DNA of 64,000 nucleotides, taken from positions 6,827,501-6,891,500 of the forward strand of contig NC_085127.1 of assembly GCF_030269925.1 (NCBI RefSeq), written 5' to 3'. This DNA is from Bombyx mori (Eukaryota; Arthropoda; Insecta; Lepidoptera; Bombycidae). Every line of letters starts with the position of its first letter. Position 1 is the first letter of the stretch. A model generated the notes under the pieces. The model was not told where the DNA came from, searched no databases, and saw nothing but the letters and a program-made list of their open reading frames with translations. This document shows, in pieces, positions 44,148 to 57,141 of this stretch. A program made the position numbers and the translations under genes.

Positions 44148-44603
44148 TGTAAGAACATTTAAATTTAAAAAACCAAAATCCTTTACGTCAGCAATCCAAT
44201 TACCACCCAAGAAACTATTAATATTCGGTGAAAGTAAAAAAAGCCCTTTAATAAAAATGACCAAACAAAAAAACACAAATAAATCGAACAGAGGCAATTA
44301 CGGCTTCTAAAATTTTTGTATTTTCATGGTATAATGAGGAAGTTGTTTCGTTGACAATCACAATGAAAGTTAGATTGAACCCAACCATTATTATATCTGA
44401 GCTAAATCAATCAGCAATCGTGCTGAAATTTTGTGTCAGTCGGTAATTCCGTAATGGTTCCTAGCTTACACTATAACAACCGCTCACGACATCTGCTAGT
44501 CACTGTTCTGTTCTAAAGCATAATAAATAATAAAACGCCAAATTTTATTCACTGTCGACATACTTTTGGGCACACGGTTAAAATAGTGCTAAGTTGTTAC
44601 TGG

Positions 44604-44760
44604 GTTTTTTTTCTATTTCGCTGGTAAGCTAAGGGGCTCAGCTACGCTATGACTGCTAGGCGAGAATTTGCTAACACTGGCTCTAACAAGAACAGTGCTT
44701 CGCAGAATCTACCACCGGATCGAAATAGACTCACTGAGAAAATCCGACGATAAACTCTGT
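44604..44760 (-). mobile_element. Old Jockey 3' UTR
   Basis: After a T run, GCTGGTAAGCTAAGGGGC, then AACAGTGCTTCGCAGAATC and TACCACCGGATCG follow the Jockey 3' UTR in reverse order with many changes. Confidence 0.65.
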
Positions 44761-44874
44761 GGATGTGTTACCGGAACATATAGACATCAACAACGTGAAT
44801 ACCTCCATCCGCCTTCAGACATGAGCGGCAACTGACATTATTGGAACGCTTAACTGCTTATGCTTGCACAAGGC

Positions 44875-44998
44875 TAGACAGAAACAGTAGGCAGCGGCTT
44901 GACTTTAACCCTGTCATTGCTGACGTCCATGAGCGACGGTAAACACTCAACATCAGGTGGGCCATATGCTCATCTGCCAACACAGGCAATAAACGTAA
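44875..44998 (+). mobile_element. Old LINE 3' end
   Basis: GTAGGCAGCGGCTTGACTTT, then GTCCATGAGCGACGGTAAAC and ACATCAGGTGGGCCATATGC match the 3' UTR of the LINE family at 46288 and 52177. Confidence 0.7.
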
Positions 44999-46287
44999 AA
45001 TTCGATTTACAGCTTTCGTTTTCTGTACACAATGCGTCATGCGATCACGGAAGTCATTTGCATGGGGATACACAATATTTTAGAACATTCAATATAGCTT
45101 TCAACATATTTTATGTGCTCAAACTGTCTACGTAATATAATCCTTCTGTATCTTCGCATAAATAAAGATCGACGTAGCTATCCTCGCGATACGGCTCGCT
45201 TCCGGGGTTTAGTCGCCTTTATTCTAACTTCAGTATCCGTTCTGCTCACACCTACCGCATCAACAACGAGTCTAAGCGTGACAGAGCTCTGTGAAATCTA
45301 AGTACTATGTATATATCGCACTTAGAACTGGCCAATAAATACCGAGCTGTAGGATTAAATCACCTCAACAATGTTACTAAAGCGCAATGGTACACAGGAA
45401 AAGTAACTGTTTGATTTCTTCCGTTCGTCTTGGACATCGCCGTGGATTTGTTGCAATTTCATCCGTTCCTTGACTGTGTAATTAGCTACCAAGATAATTA
45501 AGTGAATTCAAAAAGGGAAACATTAAATATTTGCCTGGGGAATCCTCTCGTTCTTGTTTTAAAGATTATCCAGCATTACATGGAGCATCCATTTTTTGTA
45601 ATTAATTGATATCTGAGTGATCATGTATAACTTCATATTTCTTAATCTAATTGACAGAAAAAAATGTCTTAGAGGTCAAGATGAAAGCTGTAGAAAAAGA
45701 AAAAACAAGACTAAACACTAATAAAAATAAAAACTAATTTTGCTATAATTAGACTTGATTTAGAAAGCAAATATTATTTATGTAATACGCATAAATACTC
45801 TAGGTTTTGGTAAATTAATGTATATAGCAAGCAGTGTATAACAAAGCCAGGCTCTTGATTTAGCACTTCTTCTAATTTTTATATTTGATTTACATTGCTG
45901 GTTATAAAACACAGTTTTACTTTATTGGTACCGTATCACGAAACAGATGTAAAATACTTCAACCTGTTTTTGGTAACGTTTACAATTTATTGTAATAAAT
46001 AACACCGCAGATTTTAATTTTACCGGTAAGTAACTGACCTTTTCCTGTCTGAGTTAAAGCGATTACCGGAACTCATGAACGCCCAATACACGCTACCCAA
46101 TTTGAAGTTGGACAGTTTGTAATTTGACTTCATTAGAACAACGTCTGTTCATGCTCCCCAATCGAAACGAGGTATAAGGTATAATATAAGGATTTCTTTA
46201 AATATCATCACCCTCAGGATATAAAGAAAACAAAATACAACAGAACAAATAAAAAACCATGCTATTGTTTCTTCTTTCACGACAAAA
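44999..46287. other. No gene recognised
   Basis: AT-rich DNA; nothing supported. Confidence 0.45.
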
Positions 46288-46454
46288 GAGATGTTCTTCA
46301 AACGAGGCTTGTGGAGAGTATTAAGCGGTAGGCAGCGGCTTGGCTCTGCCCCTGGCATTGCTGAAGTCCATGGGCGACGGTAACCACTCACCATCAGGTG
46401 GGCCGTATGCCCGTCTGCCTACAAAGGCAATAAAAAAAAAAAAAAAAAAAAAAA
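46288..46454 (+). mobile_element. LINE 3' end
   Basis: It starts GATGTTCTTCAAACGAGGC, passes the stop codon and 3' UTR and ends AAAGGCAATAAAA with a poly(A) of about 20. Confidence 0.88.
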
Positions 46455-47937
46455 GTTCGAATAACGTAAATTCTGATCTCAGTTCCGAAGTAATTACAGT
46501 TCCCATATAAACGATACAGAAAGCAAATTACTTTAACCTCTAATTAAGCTGTATCTGATACTGAACTCACAATTCTAATATGCAAAGATGATCTCCGTAA
46601 AGTGGCCGCTTCCTCTAGTTTCTTATTAATTCACGAACCCATTCTCATAACATAATCAATGCGATCATGAAGTAAAAGGTAACAGAACATAATGGCCAAG
46701 TGTTAGGAGGCGGACAAGTAATGGTGCGAACACATTACTAACACTTTTACTGAATGAATTGACTATGTCATTAGCAGCGTTATTACCCATTGATTATTGG
46801 CGGTTTCAATGAGGACGGTAACGATTTTCATGCTGATGGACAACTGATTGTCTTCTGTTCCCGTGACAGGCTTTCTAATTTATTGTCGCTTTATTGCTAT
46901 TATGTAATATGTTCTACTAAATTATCTGCGTTGAATTACGTATTAATAGCTATTAACTTTTTACGCTATGTTCAAGATGCGGGTTTTTTTTTTTAATTGA
47001 TTTTTGTCCCTTTTGAGTTTATACGTTATTGTCTGTTCAACTAAGAGTTTGACGTTTTGAGTGAATAATTATTTTGTTTCCATCGGATTGTTTAGATATT
47101 CAGATGCTGATGATTTTAAGCTTCAGTACAGCTGTAGAATTAATTAGATACGTGATATTAATAAGTTTTGGTTTGTTTCGGTGCAGCAATCTATTTTTGG
47201 AACGAAATTCCTTATGGGACGATGTGGAGGGGTACCCTAACCGGGAAAAAACGTCCGTAACTTAAGATTTTTATTAGTAATACACACAGTGTACTACTTA
47301 ACTTTGTAATAACGTACAAAAAATAACATATTTTTTTATCATTCATTGACCACGATCTCAGAGCGTTCGTTTGCGCAATACACTAACTCTTATGCAAACA
47401 ACTGTAAATAAAGTGTACCACAATAAGCTCGCACGTTACCGAATGACCGTGGGTTGTTGCGAAACCTCCAGTTTTATTTTCTTTATACCTCGAATAGAAC
47501 CTAAAATTAATATTTTTATAATAAGGAACTTCGTTCCTATCCGGTGGGACACCGGACACAACACATATTTTTTTTTGGGATTCGATTTAGAATTAACGAT
47601 ATAGAAATAAAATTAAATCATATTTTTAATTATTGTACGGAACGCCGACCGCGTCACAAACGCCGCGACCGAACGCTAAATTTGCATTTGCCACCGTTGC
47701 CGCGTTGGGCGCTCGGAATGAACAACGCAGTGAAAATTGATTGCGCTTCTAATTGAAGTGGTGGAACGCGGACGTGTTCGCTTCGGTGTGAGAGGTTGCG
47801 GCGCCCGTGGGAGCCTTCCGCCCTAATAACACGAATCGAACTGATGACATCGGATTAAAACTCTGCGATTCTCGCACGAAAGCAAATTCACTCTAAGTAA
47901 TTTAATTGTTTAACATCTTAATTAATAGTGGGTTTTT
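46455..47937. other. No gene; GC-rich patch at 47640-47830
   Basis: 47521-47560 contains back-to-back hairpins (GGAACTTCGTTCC and TCCGGTGGGACACCGGA). 47640-47830 is clearly richer in GC and CpG than the surroundings and contains ATTTGCAT, an octamer-like motif. It could be an old exon, a promoter region or a repeat. Confidence 0.35.
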
Positions 47938-48045
47938 GTATCGCCCTTGTAGACAGACGAGCATACGGCTCACCTGATGGTGAATGGTTATACCATCGCC
48001 CATGGACTTCAGCAATTCCATGGGCAGAGCCAAGCCGCTGTCTAC
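47938..48045 (-). mobile_element. LINE 3' fragment
   Basis: CGCCCTTGTAGACAGACGAG, then GCTCACCTGATGGTGAATGG to CAAGCCGCTGTCTACCG match the LINE 3' UTR in reverse. Confidence 0.8.
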
Positions 48046-48477
48046 CGAATTTTATGAATTAATCGTCAACGTACCAATTAAACACTCGGGGTTCTAAGTG
48101 ATAGTGATATAAGACGCTATAATAGCCTCACAGGATAGACCTTACAGTTCACCCACTCTAACACACAAGATTAAAGTTTCTGGAAGTATTGGATATGGAA
48201 TAACTACTGTCCCATCCTTCAAACAATTTTCCCAAGCTAAACACCTACCCACTTGCTTACTTTAACTCGTTCATATTTGGTTATCCCGCAATTTCAATCG
48301 AAGGCGACTAGCGGCCATCAATGTTACACAGCTTAAACTACATTACGTCCAAGGTAACCAACTTTCGATGATAATCAAACGCGCTGGAGTACATTTCCTT
48401 TTGTAGATGCCAATTAACAGTTACATACTTATGATGCCTTACCTTTAATGTTATTGTAAAAACAGCACAGAATACAT
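48046..48477. other. No gene recognised
   Basis: AT-rich DNA between two LINE insertions. Confidence 0.35.
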
Positions 48478-48633
48478 GGTAAATACAATTTTATTTTTTT
48501 CCTACCTAAGCTGATAGCCTTGAGAGGCTATGTCAGCGTAACCCTAACTTTAGTAGGTGAGCTCACGGGGCTTAAACCTGACGATGTTGCTAACACGAAC
48601 CCTAGCAAGAGCCGTGCTTCGCAGAATCTACCA

Positions 48634-48684
48634 CCGGATCGGAAACGCGACCCACTGAGAAGATCCGGCGAGAAACTCAGTGGG
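48634..48684 (-). promoter_or_regulatory. Predicted H-type pseudoknot, second subfamily
   Basis: Stem 1 CCCACTGAG (48684-48676) pairs with CTCAGTGGG (48659-48651). Stem 2 CCGGATC (48668-48662) pairs with GATCCGG (48640-48634). The loop lengths are the same as in the 27869 copy, and stem 1 differs from it by an A-T for G-C exchange on both sides. Confidence 0.65.
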
Positions 48685-48697
48685 CTGTGTCTGAGAG

Positions 48698-50438
48698 TTA
48701 ATTTACTCGTCGAGCCCTTCGTCGCAAGCGACGGGTTCGACGAGAACGGTGACCGGTGCTTGAAGTACCTAAAAGCACCGTTAGTGGATCGGGAGGATCC
48801 GAGATGACGTGTTTTGGGCGACGTCGACTGCTTTCCATTCTGTCCGCAGGATCGGGAATGTAGTTACCGGCGGCCACGATGAGAGGGTTCTCGTGTCGTG
48901 CCGCTTTATCGAAGTGGCGCATGGACGCCGACTGTAGATACTTACTGATGGACTCTAAGTCCAGGTCGTCATGGAGGTCGACATTTCTGACGAACCACGG
49001 GGCTCCGACGGCTATCCTGCAAAAACGGGATTGAATGATTTGAAAGGATTTTAAGTGTATGCGGGCCGCGTGAGCGAACACTACACTTGCATAGGTCATG
49101 ACGGGGCGTATGCAAGTTTTGTAGAGTGTCACCTTATTTCTAAGGGACATTTTACTTCGCCTACATATCATCGGGTAGAGACGTCCTAGAATGAAGGCGG
49201 CACGGTCGCGTACCGTCTTAATGTGGGGGCGGAATGTCATCCTACTGTCGAGGGTGACGCCTAAGTATTTGACCTTCGGGGCCCACGGTATGGGCTGGTC
49301 GAACATCGTGATTGGGCGAACGGCGGGGGCGGGGGTGTTGACGCGCCTAGTCGGGAGAGGGATGCTCAGCGTGGTGTTCGGAGGGCGACCCCTTTTGAAG
49401 AGCACCGCTGTGCTTTTCGTGGGGTTGATGTCGATGCGCCACTTCCGGAACCACTGTCCCATGGTGGTAGCTGCGGTCTGAAGTCGTCGATGAAGCAACG
49501 CCTTCTTCCTACACGAGTAGTAGATGGCGGTGTCATCGGCGAAGAGCGCCAGATGGGTCTCCGGAGACCGGGGTATATCATTGATATACAAACTGAATAG
49601 TAACGGGGAGAGGGCGGAGCCTTGCGGGACTCCGGCTGTGACGTGACGGGGCCGGGAACGCGTTCCCTCGACTCGATATCGGAACGAACGGTTCGACAAG
49701 TAGTCTCGTATGATGAGCACGAGTCTGTCTGGCACTCCCATGTTATACAGTTTGTATATCAAACCGTTGTGCCAGACTTTGTCGAACGCCTTCGCTATAT
49801 CGAAGAAGAGGGCTCCTGTCGGAATGGGTTTCCGCCTGTTCAGCCCTAGTAAGATGTGCTCCGTGAGGCGGTGCACTTGATGGACGCACGAGTGTCTGGC
49901 GCGGAATCCAAACTGCTCGTCTATAAGAATTTTATTCGCGGATACGAAGTCCCAGAGGCGTTTACGAAGGAGCCGTTCGTATAGTTTGCCTATCGCCGGG
50001 AGGAGACTGATGGGGCGGTAACTCGCGGTTTCGTTCTTCGGTTTGCCCGGCTTGTGTATGCCGATAACGTCCGCTTCTTTCCACGCCGCGGGAAAGTTGC
50101 AGTTCGTCATAGCAGCATTTAATATGGTGGCCAACATCGTTATCAGTTGGGCTGGTAACAATTTAAGCGCGCGGTTGCGGATGCCGTTGGAGCCGGGAGC
50201 TTTCCGTGGTTGTAGGCTATCGATCGCCTCCTTAACCTCGGAAGTGGTAATGGGGGGTAACGCGTCCGAGGGCGGCAGGGAAGCTCTGCGCTCGACCTCC
50301 CTGTCGACGAACTCGGTGTGTTCGGGGTCCGCGTGTTGAGTGCTGGTGGTGCACTGTTCTTGCAGTGCATCGGCCAGCAACTCTGCCTTGTCATCGTCAT
50401 CGTAAGCCGGTGATTGGCCTGAGGGGCGTACGAGAGGC
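48698..50438 (-). pseudogene. Jockey ORF2 fragment (RT and C-terminus, about 580 codons open)
   Basis: The frame is open from the insertion junction to the stop. It begins without an ATG; the first codons come from the flanking duplication. It contains the linker before RT, motif A (FFDIAKAFDKVWH), GVPQGSAL, FADD, KVKYLGVTLD and the Arg-rich C-terminus. The endonuclease and ORF1 are missing, so it cannot move on its own. No stops or frameshifts were seen, which points to a recent insertion. Confidence 0.9.
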
Positions 50439-50511
50439 GGTAAATACAAGATCTTATTACAGCTTTATATGTCACTCTGTATTATCAAAAGTTATGTAAA
50501 AGTTGAAACTA

Positions 50512-50671
50512 GTGTGCTTGTGCGAGTTTCTTAGCGTTCTCGATAGCGTAAAAGTTAACCCAATTTAGTATGGTTGGAACAGCGCCCCTAGCGGCAAACG
50601 TACGCAAACCATACATATATGAGTTAACTTTTACGCTATCGAGAACGTTAAAAAACTCGCATCGAGCACAT
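50512..50671. mobile_element. Fold-back MITE with roughly 50-bp arms
   Basis: The left end is GTGTGCTTGTGCGAGTTTC and the right end AAAACTCGCATCGAGCACA. The arms pair over CGTTCTCGATAGCG and TAAAAGTTAAC. The core is the complement of the core at 26181. Confidence 0.75.
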
Positions 50672-51909
50672 AGATTCATTGTCGGAGCAGAAATGTAACT
50701 TTAAATCAATCTGTCAGTGTAGTTGATTTGTATTTAGAACGTTATGAGAAAAATCATTTTCATCGAACTATAACAGTTTACGGTCCTATTAACAACTCAC
50801 GGACACCTGCGAGATTAAAATTCATTCATGCGCCACGAACCTTTCATAATCCATTTTATGCCCTGCGATGTTTTGTTTTATTAAAAACAACGTCGGCATA
50901 ACAGTAGCTTCGTTATTCTGCTAAAAAAGCAATTGTCTACAAATAAAAAAAAATCCCATAATACCAGGAGAGCGATGACTACGTTTGTTTATTTTAAAAC
51001 GACTTACTTAATTACAATTTGAACTGCACAAAATCCGTATTAATGCGTAAGATCTTTTTTAAAGCAAACTCCCAAACAAAAGACTAAATCCGTTGTATAA
51101 TTATAATTATAGTTAGTTCCTAATCAACAACAAAATGATTAAAATTTATAATACGTATGTATGTATAATAATATATCCGGGTAATTATCACAAATAGTCA
51201 TTTATTTTGGGTTTAACTGCGGGAATGCCTTTATGCAATACAATTGAAATTTCCACCTTACACCACATCTTTATGAGGTCCAATATAGGTTCCAATAACC
51301 ACTTATCCTATAGTTATCAGGCTGCGAGTTTGTCTGCACGTCCAGAGTAAATAATAAACAATAAAACACGATTGCCAGAAAAGTTATACTCAAAATTAAA
51401 TTATTTAATAAAATTATAATTATAAAACATAATTATTGTCACGTTATTACCAAATAATGATTTAATACATTCGTTATTAGACAAATAATAAAAAAAGCAG
51501 CATGACAACAACCAATTATGCTAGAAATAATTTTTAATAGAACCAACATAATGTAATTATAATTGCATACGTCAATTATAATATAAGAGTCCGGTCGGCA
51601 ATCACGAGTTCTTCCTTTACCTTTCCATAAATAGAAAATAAAGTGGCCCGAAGGTTTCTGAACGAGACAAAATAGAAATACGGGTGGCCGCACCTTAATG
51701 GATGTTTGGCGCTAGCAATGAGGATGTGGTGCCGGGATTTTATTGAACTGAATACTACTATTAATATCGAAGAAAATAATTGACTAAAACTAAAGAAATT
51801 GTCGATAATCCCATTCTCGCGGATCGTTTGGAACCTCTGGGTCTGCGGAGGGACTTCGGTTTCCTCTGTATTTTGTACCGTATGTTCCATGGGGCGTGCT
51901 CTGAGGAAT
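50672..51909. other. No gene; possible Bm1 relic near 51280-51350
   Basis: CCAATAACCACTTATCC and GGCTGCGAGTTTGTCTGC recall the Bm1 3' part but are too diverged to be sure. The rest is AT-rich. Confidence 0.35.
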
Positions 51910-52176
51910 TTTACTGGTGGTAGGACCACTTGTGAGTCCGCGCGGATAGGTACCACCGCCCTGCCTATTTCTGCCGTGAAGCAGTAATGCGTTTCGGTTT
52001 GAAGGGTGGGGCAGTCGCTGTAACAATACTGAGACTTTAGAACTTATATCTCAAGGTGGGTGGCGCGTCTACGTTGTAGATGTCTATGGGCTCCAGTAAC
52101 CACTTAACACCAGGTGGGCTGTGAGCTCGTCTACCCATCTAAGCAATAAAAAAAAAAAAAAACAAAAAAAAAAAAA
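51910..52176 (+). mobile_element. Bm1 SINE, 5'-truncated
   Basis: It starts TTTACTGGTGGTAGGACCAC and ends CATCTAAGCAATAAAAAA, with an interrupted poly(A) of about 30. Confidence 0.93.
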
Positions 52177-52447
52177 TTGTTGAGCCACTGCGGTCATCCA
52201 CAGTGCGTTTCCAGAGGTATTTTTTGACACATACCATCCTGCTATGGAATGAGCTCCCCTCCACGGTGTTTCCCGAGCGCTATGACATGTCCTTCTTCAA
52301 ACGAGGCTTTGTGGAGAGTATTAAGCGATAGACATCGGCTTGGCTCTGCCCCTGGCATTGCTGAAGTCCATGGGCGACGGTAACCACTCACCATCAGGTG
52401 GACCGTATGCTCGTCTACATACAAGGGCAATAAACATAAAATAAAAA
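52177..52447 (+). mobile_element. LINE 3' end directly after Bm1 poly(A)
   Basis: GTTGAGCCACTGCGGTCATC starts it, and the C-terminal codons, stop and 3' UTR follow to ACAAGGGCAATAAACATAAA. Insertion into, or next to, the A-tail of the Bm1 is likely. Confidence 0.85.
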
Positions 52448-53423
52448 ATAAAATAATAATCAGCCAAGAAATTAATAATCAGGAATTTCATTTTATATCC
52501 ATTGCTTTTATGATACCAATGCCTATACATTTGACGGAAAAACCATTTGGTGCACTGACCTAAATAACAATTACGCGGTCGTGAAAACAAATTCTAGGAT
52601 ATACTATAATTAAAATAATCACCGTCTTGTCTTGTTGTCGTATTCATAAAACACACAATAGGTACGCCACAGGATACGTCACGACAACGTATACAGCGAA
52701 CCTTCATTATCTTGTCTAGTCTTTTACAGTCAGTATCCCGGATCGTCACATCACTAGTACAAGCCACGAATGTCAGATTCCGAACAAAGTCACGACAGAA
52801 CTCCATCCACTATTCAATTATCTGCTCTTTGCAATAAGACAAGACCGTAATTGTTGAGACTGCGTTTAGGTGTACGCAAAGAAAGTTGAGCAAATTGTAA
52901 TGTTACAAAACGGCAAATCGTAAAATGAAATTAACTCTGGAAATGTCAATTGTCAAACCGGTTTACTGGGTAGGATTAAATGGATATTTCAATTATGATC
53001 TTATAATTGGGTAGGAGGAATATATTATGTCATCATTATCCCATTATTACGAACGTGCTAATTAAAAAAATAATGAATCCGAAGTATTTTAAATGAACGA
53101 ACGGATTTTCATTACGTATGTGATGATACTCTTGTTGCGAAATAGGACTATGATGTGGCATTGTACCAATACAATTGAGATGTAAATCGTAGATCTCACG
53201 AGGGATAGTGATACATTGCGGTGTCATCACGACAGTGCTAAGCGTCAGGTGGGACATGAACGTCTGCCTATTAATGCTGATATAAAAAATAGATCAAATA
53301 TTAAAGAACTTTTTTATAGAGCATCGAATCCTAACAACTTAAACTGTACTCACGACAATTTTTACGCCATAGACTAACTAAATAAAGAGATACTTTTAAA
53401 ATAGTTTACATCAAATAAGCCCC
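52448..53423. other. No gene; LINE tail relic at 53236-53285
   Basis: GCGTCAGGTGGGACATGAAC followed by GTCTGCCTATTAATGC resembles the LINE 3' end. The rest is AT-rich and unassigned. Confidence 0.35.
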
Positions 53424-53603
53424 ATAGACACAGCCCACTGAGTTTCTCGCCGAATATTCTCAGTGGTAGATTCTGCGAAGCACTTGCTCTTACTAGGGCT
53501 AGGTTTTGCAAATTCTCACAGGTTGAGCTCTGAGGTCACCTACACGTCCGGTCGTAGCTGAAATAGGCCCTTAGGCTACCAGCGAATAAGTAGGGGGAAA
53601 AAA
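53424..53603 (+). mobile_element. Diverged Jockey 3' UTR fragment
   Basis: GACACAGCCCACTGAGTTTC, TAGATTCTGCGAAGCAC, then GCTGAAATAGGCCCTTAGG and AATAAGTAGGGGG followed by A's. The tail matches the 41817 copy. The second half of the pseudoknot (about 20 bp) is deleted. Confidence 0.75.
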
Positions 53604-53637
53604 GGATAAAAAGGTTGCTCTGTACGTGAAAGTTTTT

Positions 53638-54015
53638 GAAGTGAAACTTCTTTATCAACGTAGGGAGGAAAAAACGTATGTAACGTTTTTCGGTTACGTG
53701 CCATCTTATTTTCTTCCGTTACGCACCATGTTTATTTTATTCCTATTTAGTTTGTTATCAACAGATGTTGCTGCACGTAAATTCAACAATTCCTGAATCG
53801 CGGTGACGAGATGTTACACATTTGATAGACGTTTTCGTATTTCTCTTGCTAAATCATACTTACCCGGCGTCGGAATACCGTGATCATGCAGGCGGTGCCC
53901 CCGGGATGCGGCTGCTCCATTGCACTGCGGAGTGGTCAATTGACCCTTGCGATTATTTTTATATTTTATAAGTTTCACTTCTACCGTGTGTGACTTGCAC
54001 ACACACACACACACA
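53638..54015. repeat. GAAGTGAAACTTC-ended repeat
   Basis: GAAGTGAAACTTCTTT at the left and AAGTTTCACTTCTACC, then GTGTGTGACTTGCACACAC at the right, form the same inverted ends as 2737-3098 but in opposite orientation. The middle differs. An (AC)n microsatellite closes the right end. Confidence 0.55.
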
Positions 54016-55159
54016 TTTTTTTTACGTACCAACACATTTTGTTTCAAAAAACGCACTACTGCCATTACTAGCCTTTCTTATTTCCATTACACAGATCGTC
54101 ACGAATCATTATTAAAATGATGTTTTATAACAATCAGATCCGGTCGAATCGTGGAAACGTAACTGTATCGATTGTTATTGAACGATTTGCCAAAAATAGG
54201 TTATGAATTGGCACTAAATCGAATCATTTGTAAATGTTCATTTCTAGAGCACGACCATTATATTATGAACGGGAATGAATTTTATTATTGTCTATTACAA
54301 AATCGTTTATCCTCACTCGTCTGCTAACAAATAATATTATTATGGTATTTCAGCTTGATAAAATATCGATTAATTTAAGGATTTACGACCGTATTAAGTA
54401 TGTCATGGAATCTATTATGGGTTAGAGAAATAGAATTTGAGAATCACTGGGGACCTTGGCAGGAACGTGGGGAGCTAAGTTGTGTGAATTGTTTTATTTT
54501 GTTAGTTTAGATTTCTGCAGGATTAGATGTGCAATAACTGTTATCTTCTTTGAAAGTCCAAAAATATGGGAAAATGAAACAAAGCCGCCGGACGTTGCAA
54601 CTCAGGTTCTTCCAATAAGTCCGCTTAAAAAGTTTAAATAAAAAACCACCATTTTAGTGAGACTTTATTTCATTTCATCTCATCTCGTTAAATTATTTTC
54701 ATCCCAAGGGATTAAAATCTCGATTCAATCAACTTCACCTCATTTCGCTTTATTAGAACAGAATATAAGAAAAAAATTGAGAGTTGGCTTAAAGGTCTCG
54801 TTACCAGACCATAAAACAACAAAAAAAGAAGAAGACTAGATTGGGATTGTGAAAACGGTTATATCCCTAAGTAACTGTATTGAAAACGCAAAATATTGAT
54901 CGAATAGACATGTTGAAGGTATGTTAAATAACTGTCCATTTTATAACACGGTGTTATTTCTACAATGTACAAGTAGAACGTGACCACATGTTACAGTATT
55001 CACGTGCATGGGTGCTGCCCGCAGAACCTGAATCCCGACGTATAAGTCGATACGAGAAAATCGAGCTTCTTAATTTGTTAACCTTACCTTACAACGACTT
55101 CAGTACAAACATCACGGTAAATTCATTAATTAGACAGATTTCATCTATATATCCATCTA
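54016..55159. other. No gene recognised
   Basis: AT-rich DNA with short frames only. Confidence 0.4.
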
Positions 55160-55407
55160 TCTATATATATAAAAATGAATTGCTGTTCGTTAGTCTTGTT
55201 AAAACTCGAGAACGGCTGGGCCGAGTTGGCTAATTTTGGTCTTGAATTATTTGTGGAAGTCCAGAGAAGGTTTAAAAGGTAGATAAATATGAAAACGCCC
55301 GAAATTAAATAAAAATAACAATTTTGTTTTCCCTTTGATATGTCCCCCGTCGGACGGATTCCTTTTATTTGTTTTAAGTTTATTTTATACAATAGTTTAG
55401 GTCTTTA
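55160..55407 (+). mobile_element. Helitron 5' part
   Basis: It starts TCTATATATATAAAAATG after A and continues CTGTTCGTTAGTCTTG, then CCCGTCGGACGGATTCC. It is the reverse of the copies at 2679 and 43866. The 3' hairpin and CTAG are missing. Confidence 0.65.
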
Positions 55408-55825
55408 TAAGACTTTCTCGGCATACTCGAAATACGACAACACTATCAACCGATACCACTAGTAACCATAACAGTAATTAATTTGTATTATGCAAGGCTT
55501 AATGATTTCAAACAAGGATATTATCGCCTTTAATTGCAGTCCTCAGTGGTTAGAGACAATGCTAGTGGTTCCTAACAGGATACCACTGAAAAATGAAAAG
55601 GGAAAGAAAAAAGAAGTCGAATTGCATAATATAATAATAATAATAATATTTACAATTCATTTAAAAAGATCTGACGTGAGTTCTCAATAATCTAGATGGA
55701 ACGCGGATGACTTTTACCTGTTTAACTTCGTGTTATATTGCGTGCGTATAAATATGAGTATGAGAGAAGTATTGTTTTTATATAGTGTTTCACTAATTCA
55801 CTAATTTATAAGGACTAGTATAATA
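55408..55825. other. No gene recognised
   Basis: AT-rich DNA. Confidence 0.35.
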
Positions 55826-55975
55826 ATTTGATTGCATAGATGGGTAAACGAGCTCACGGCTCGCCTTGTGTTAAGTGGTAACCGGAGCCGATAGACGTGA
55901 GGTCGAAATATAAATGTTATTAAAAAGGCTGTCCCGCAGTTCAAACGGGAAGGGTTGACTAACGGGCGGAATAAA
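55826..55975 (-). mobile_element. Diverged Bm1
   Basis: TTGCATAGATGGGTAAACGA followed by GCTCACGGCTCGCCTTGTG, then TCCCGCAGTTCAAACGGG keep the Bm1 order. Part of the middle is lost. Confidence 0.65.
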
Positions 55976-56103
55976 TAAAATATGTGTTTGACTATTTCAC
56001 TTTCATTTAGATCTTATTTTCACTAATTTATGAGAGTCATCATCTTCTAGAAGAGATTGCTTTGAATGTTAGGACTATTATAGTTTTGTGTTTTTTTGTG
56101 TTA

Positions 56104-57140
56104 CTAGCGACCCGCCCTCGCTTCGCTTCGGGGACTATCATTTATTATTGATTTTATTGAATTATCTTTTATACAAATCTGAACCTGAGAAAATTATGTA
56201 TTATAGGATATTGTATAGCGGATTGTTTGTAGTACCACCATTAGGCTCTAACACGTGGCTTTGAAAATGCTTTGTCAGCACTGCCATTCCCCTATCTCAT
56301 ATCGATTGCCTAGTCACTTCTACTACTACTGGCTACTACTTCTACTTCTGGCAATTCTTAGAGCTACAAATGTACTTTACGCCCTCTCAATGACTACAAC
56401 AGTATTTCAATTGAAGCCTGCCAACTATTTTACTACAGACAGGTGTTGATAACAGGTCATTGTTTTTCAATATACTTACTTATCTTGAAAGTTGTCATAA
56501 ATTTTTCTTGAATAGCTTTTGTAGCTCCAAATGACGTCATTTAAAAGCAATTATTGTATTGCTGGATATGAGTCAAAAAATGCTTAGAATCTGGACTATT
56601 TCCAATGAATGTCCTATTTTCAAACCAAAGAATGTAGTGGCTCCGGTGGGGGTACCGATTGCGTCAATTTGTCTTGACCGCCCACACAACATAATCCAGG
56701 AGCTTCATTTTTATACTTAAATACCATGAAATATTGGCACACGACGTTTATTTGTCCAATAGCAACGGTTTGCCGTGAACTGTGAAATCCAGTTTTTTTT
56801 ACATTCTCTTAAGTATTTTATCAGTACAACTTCAACCGAAGCATTTGTTTCAAACGATATACAGTTTTTTGACATGCTCTTTGAGGATATTTGCAGCACG
56901 CATTCTGTCAATGTTATGTCAAACGCCATAAGGTTACATTAGAAAATTATTAGAAAATTTAATGTGGTGGTTAAGTTTTCTTAACTTTTCTAATTTTCCG
57001 CGCAATTTTCTTAATATTTTCTTTCATAAGAACATTCTCCTGATGATAACTAACACAAAAAAAAGAATTAGCGCAATCGGTCCAGCCGTTTGTGCGTGAT
57101 GTCGTGACCGAGACAAATAGGGATTCATTTTTATATATTT
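56104..57140 (-). mobile_element. Probable Helitron, about 1 kb
   Basis: On the minus strand it ends GGGCGGGTCGCTAG followed by T, the 3' end of the 26810 family. The other side carries AGCGCAATCGGTCCAGCCG and GATTCATTTTTATATAT, which usually begin such elements (minus strand). It abuts the next Helitron. The 5' TC is not clear. Confidence 0.5.
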
Positions 57141-57141
57141 A

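Larger units (their letters stand above)
48489..50438 (-). mobile_element. Jockey LINE, 5'-truncated, 11-bp target duplication
   Basis: GGTAAATACAA occurs at 48478-48488 and 50439-50449 and marks the ends. About 1.95 kb of the 3' part is present, with a T-rich poly(A) end at 48489. The pseudoknot sequences are perfect (48634-48684), starting 13 nt after the stop codon. It belongs to the CCCACTGAG subfamily, like the 5141 copy. Confidence 0.95.
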
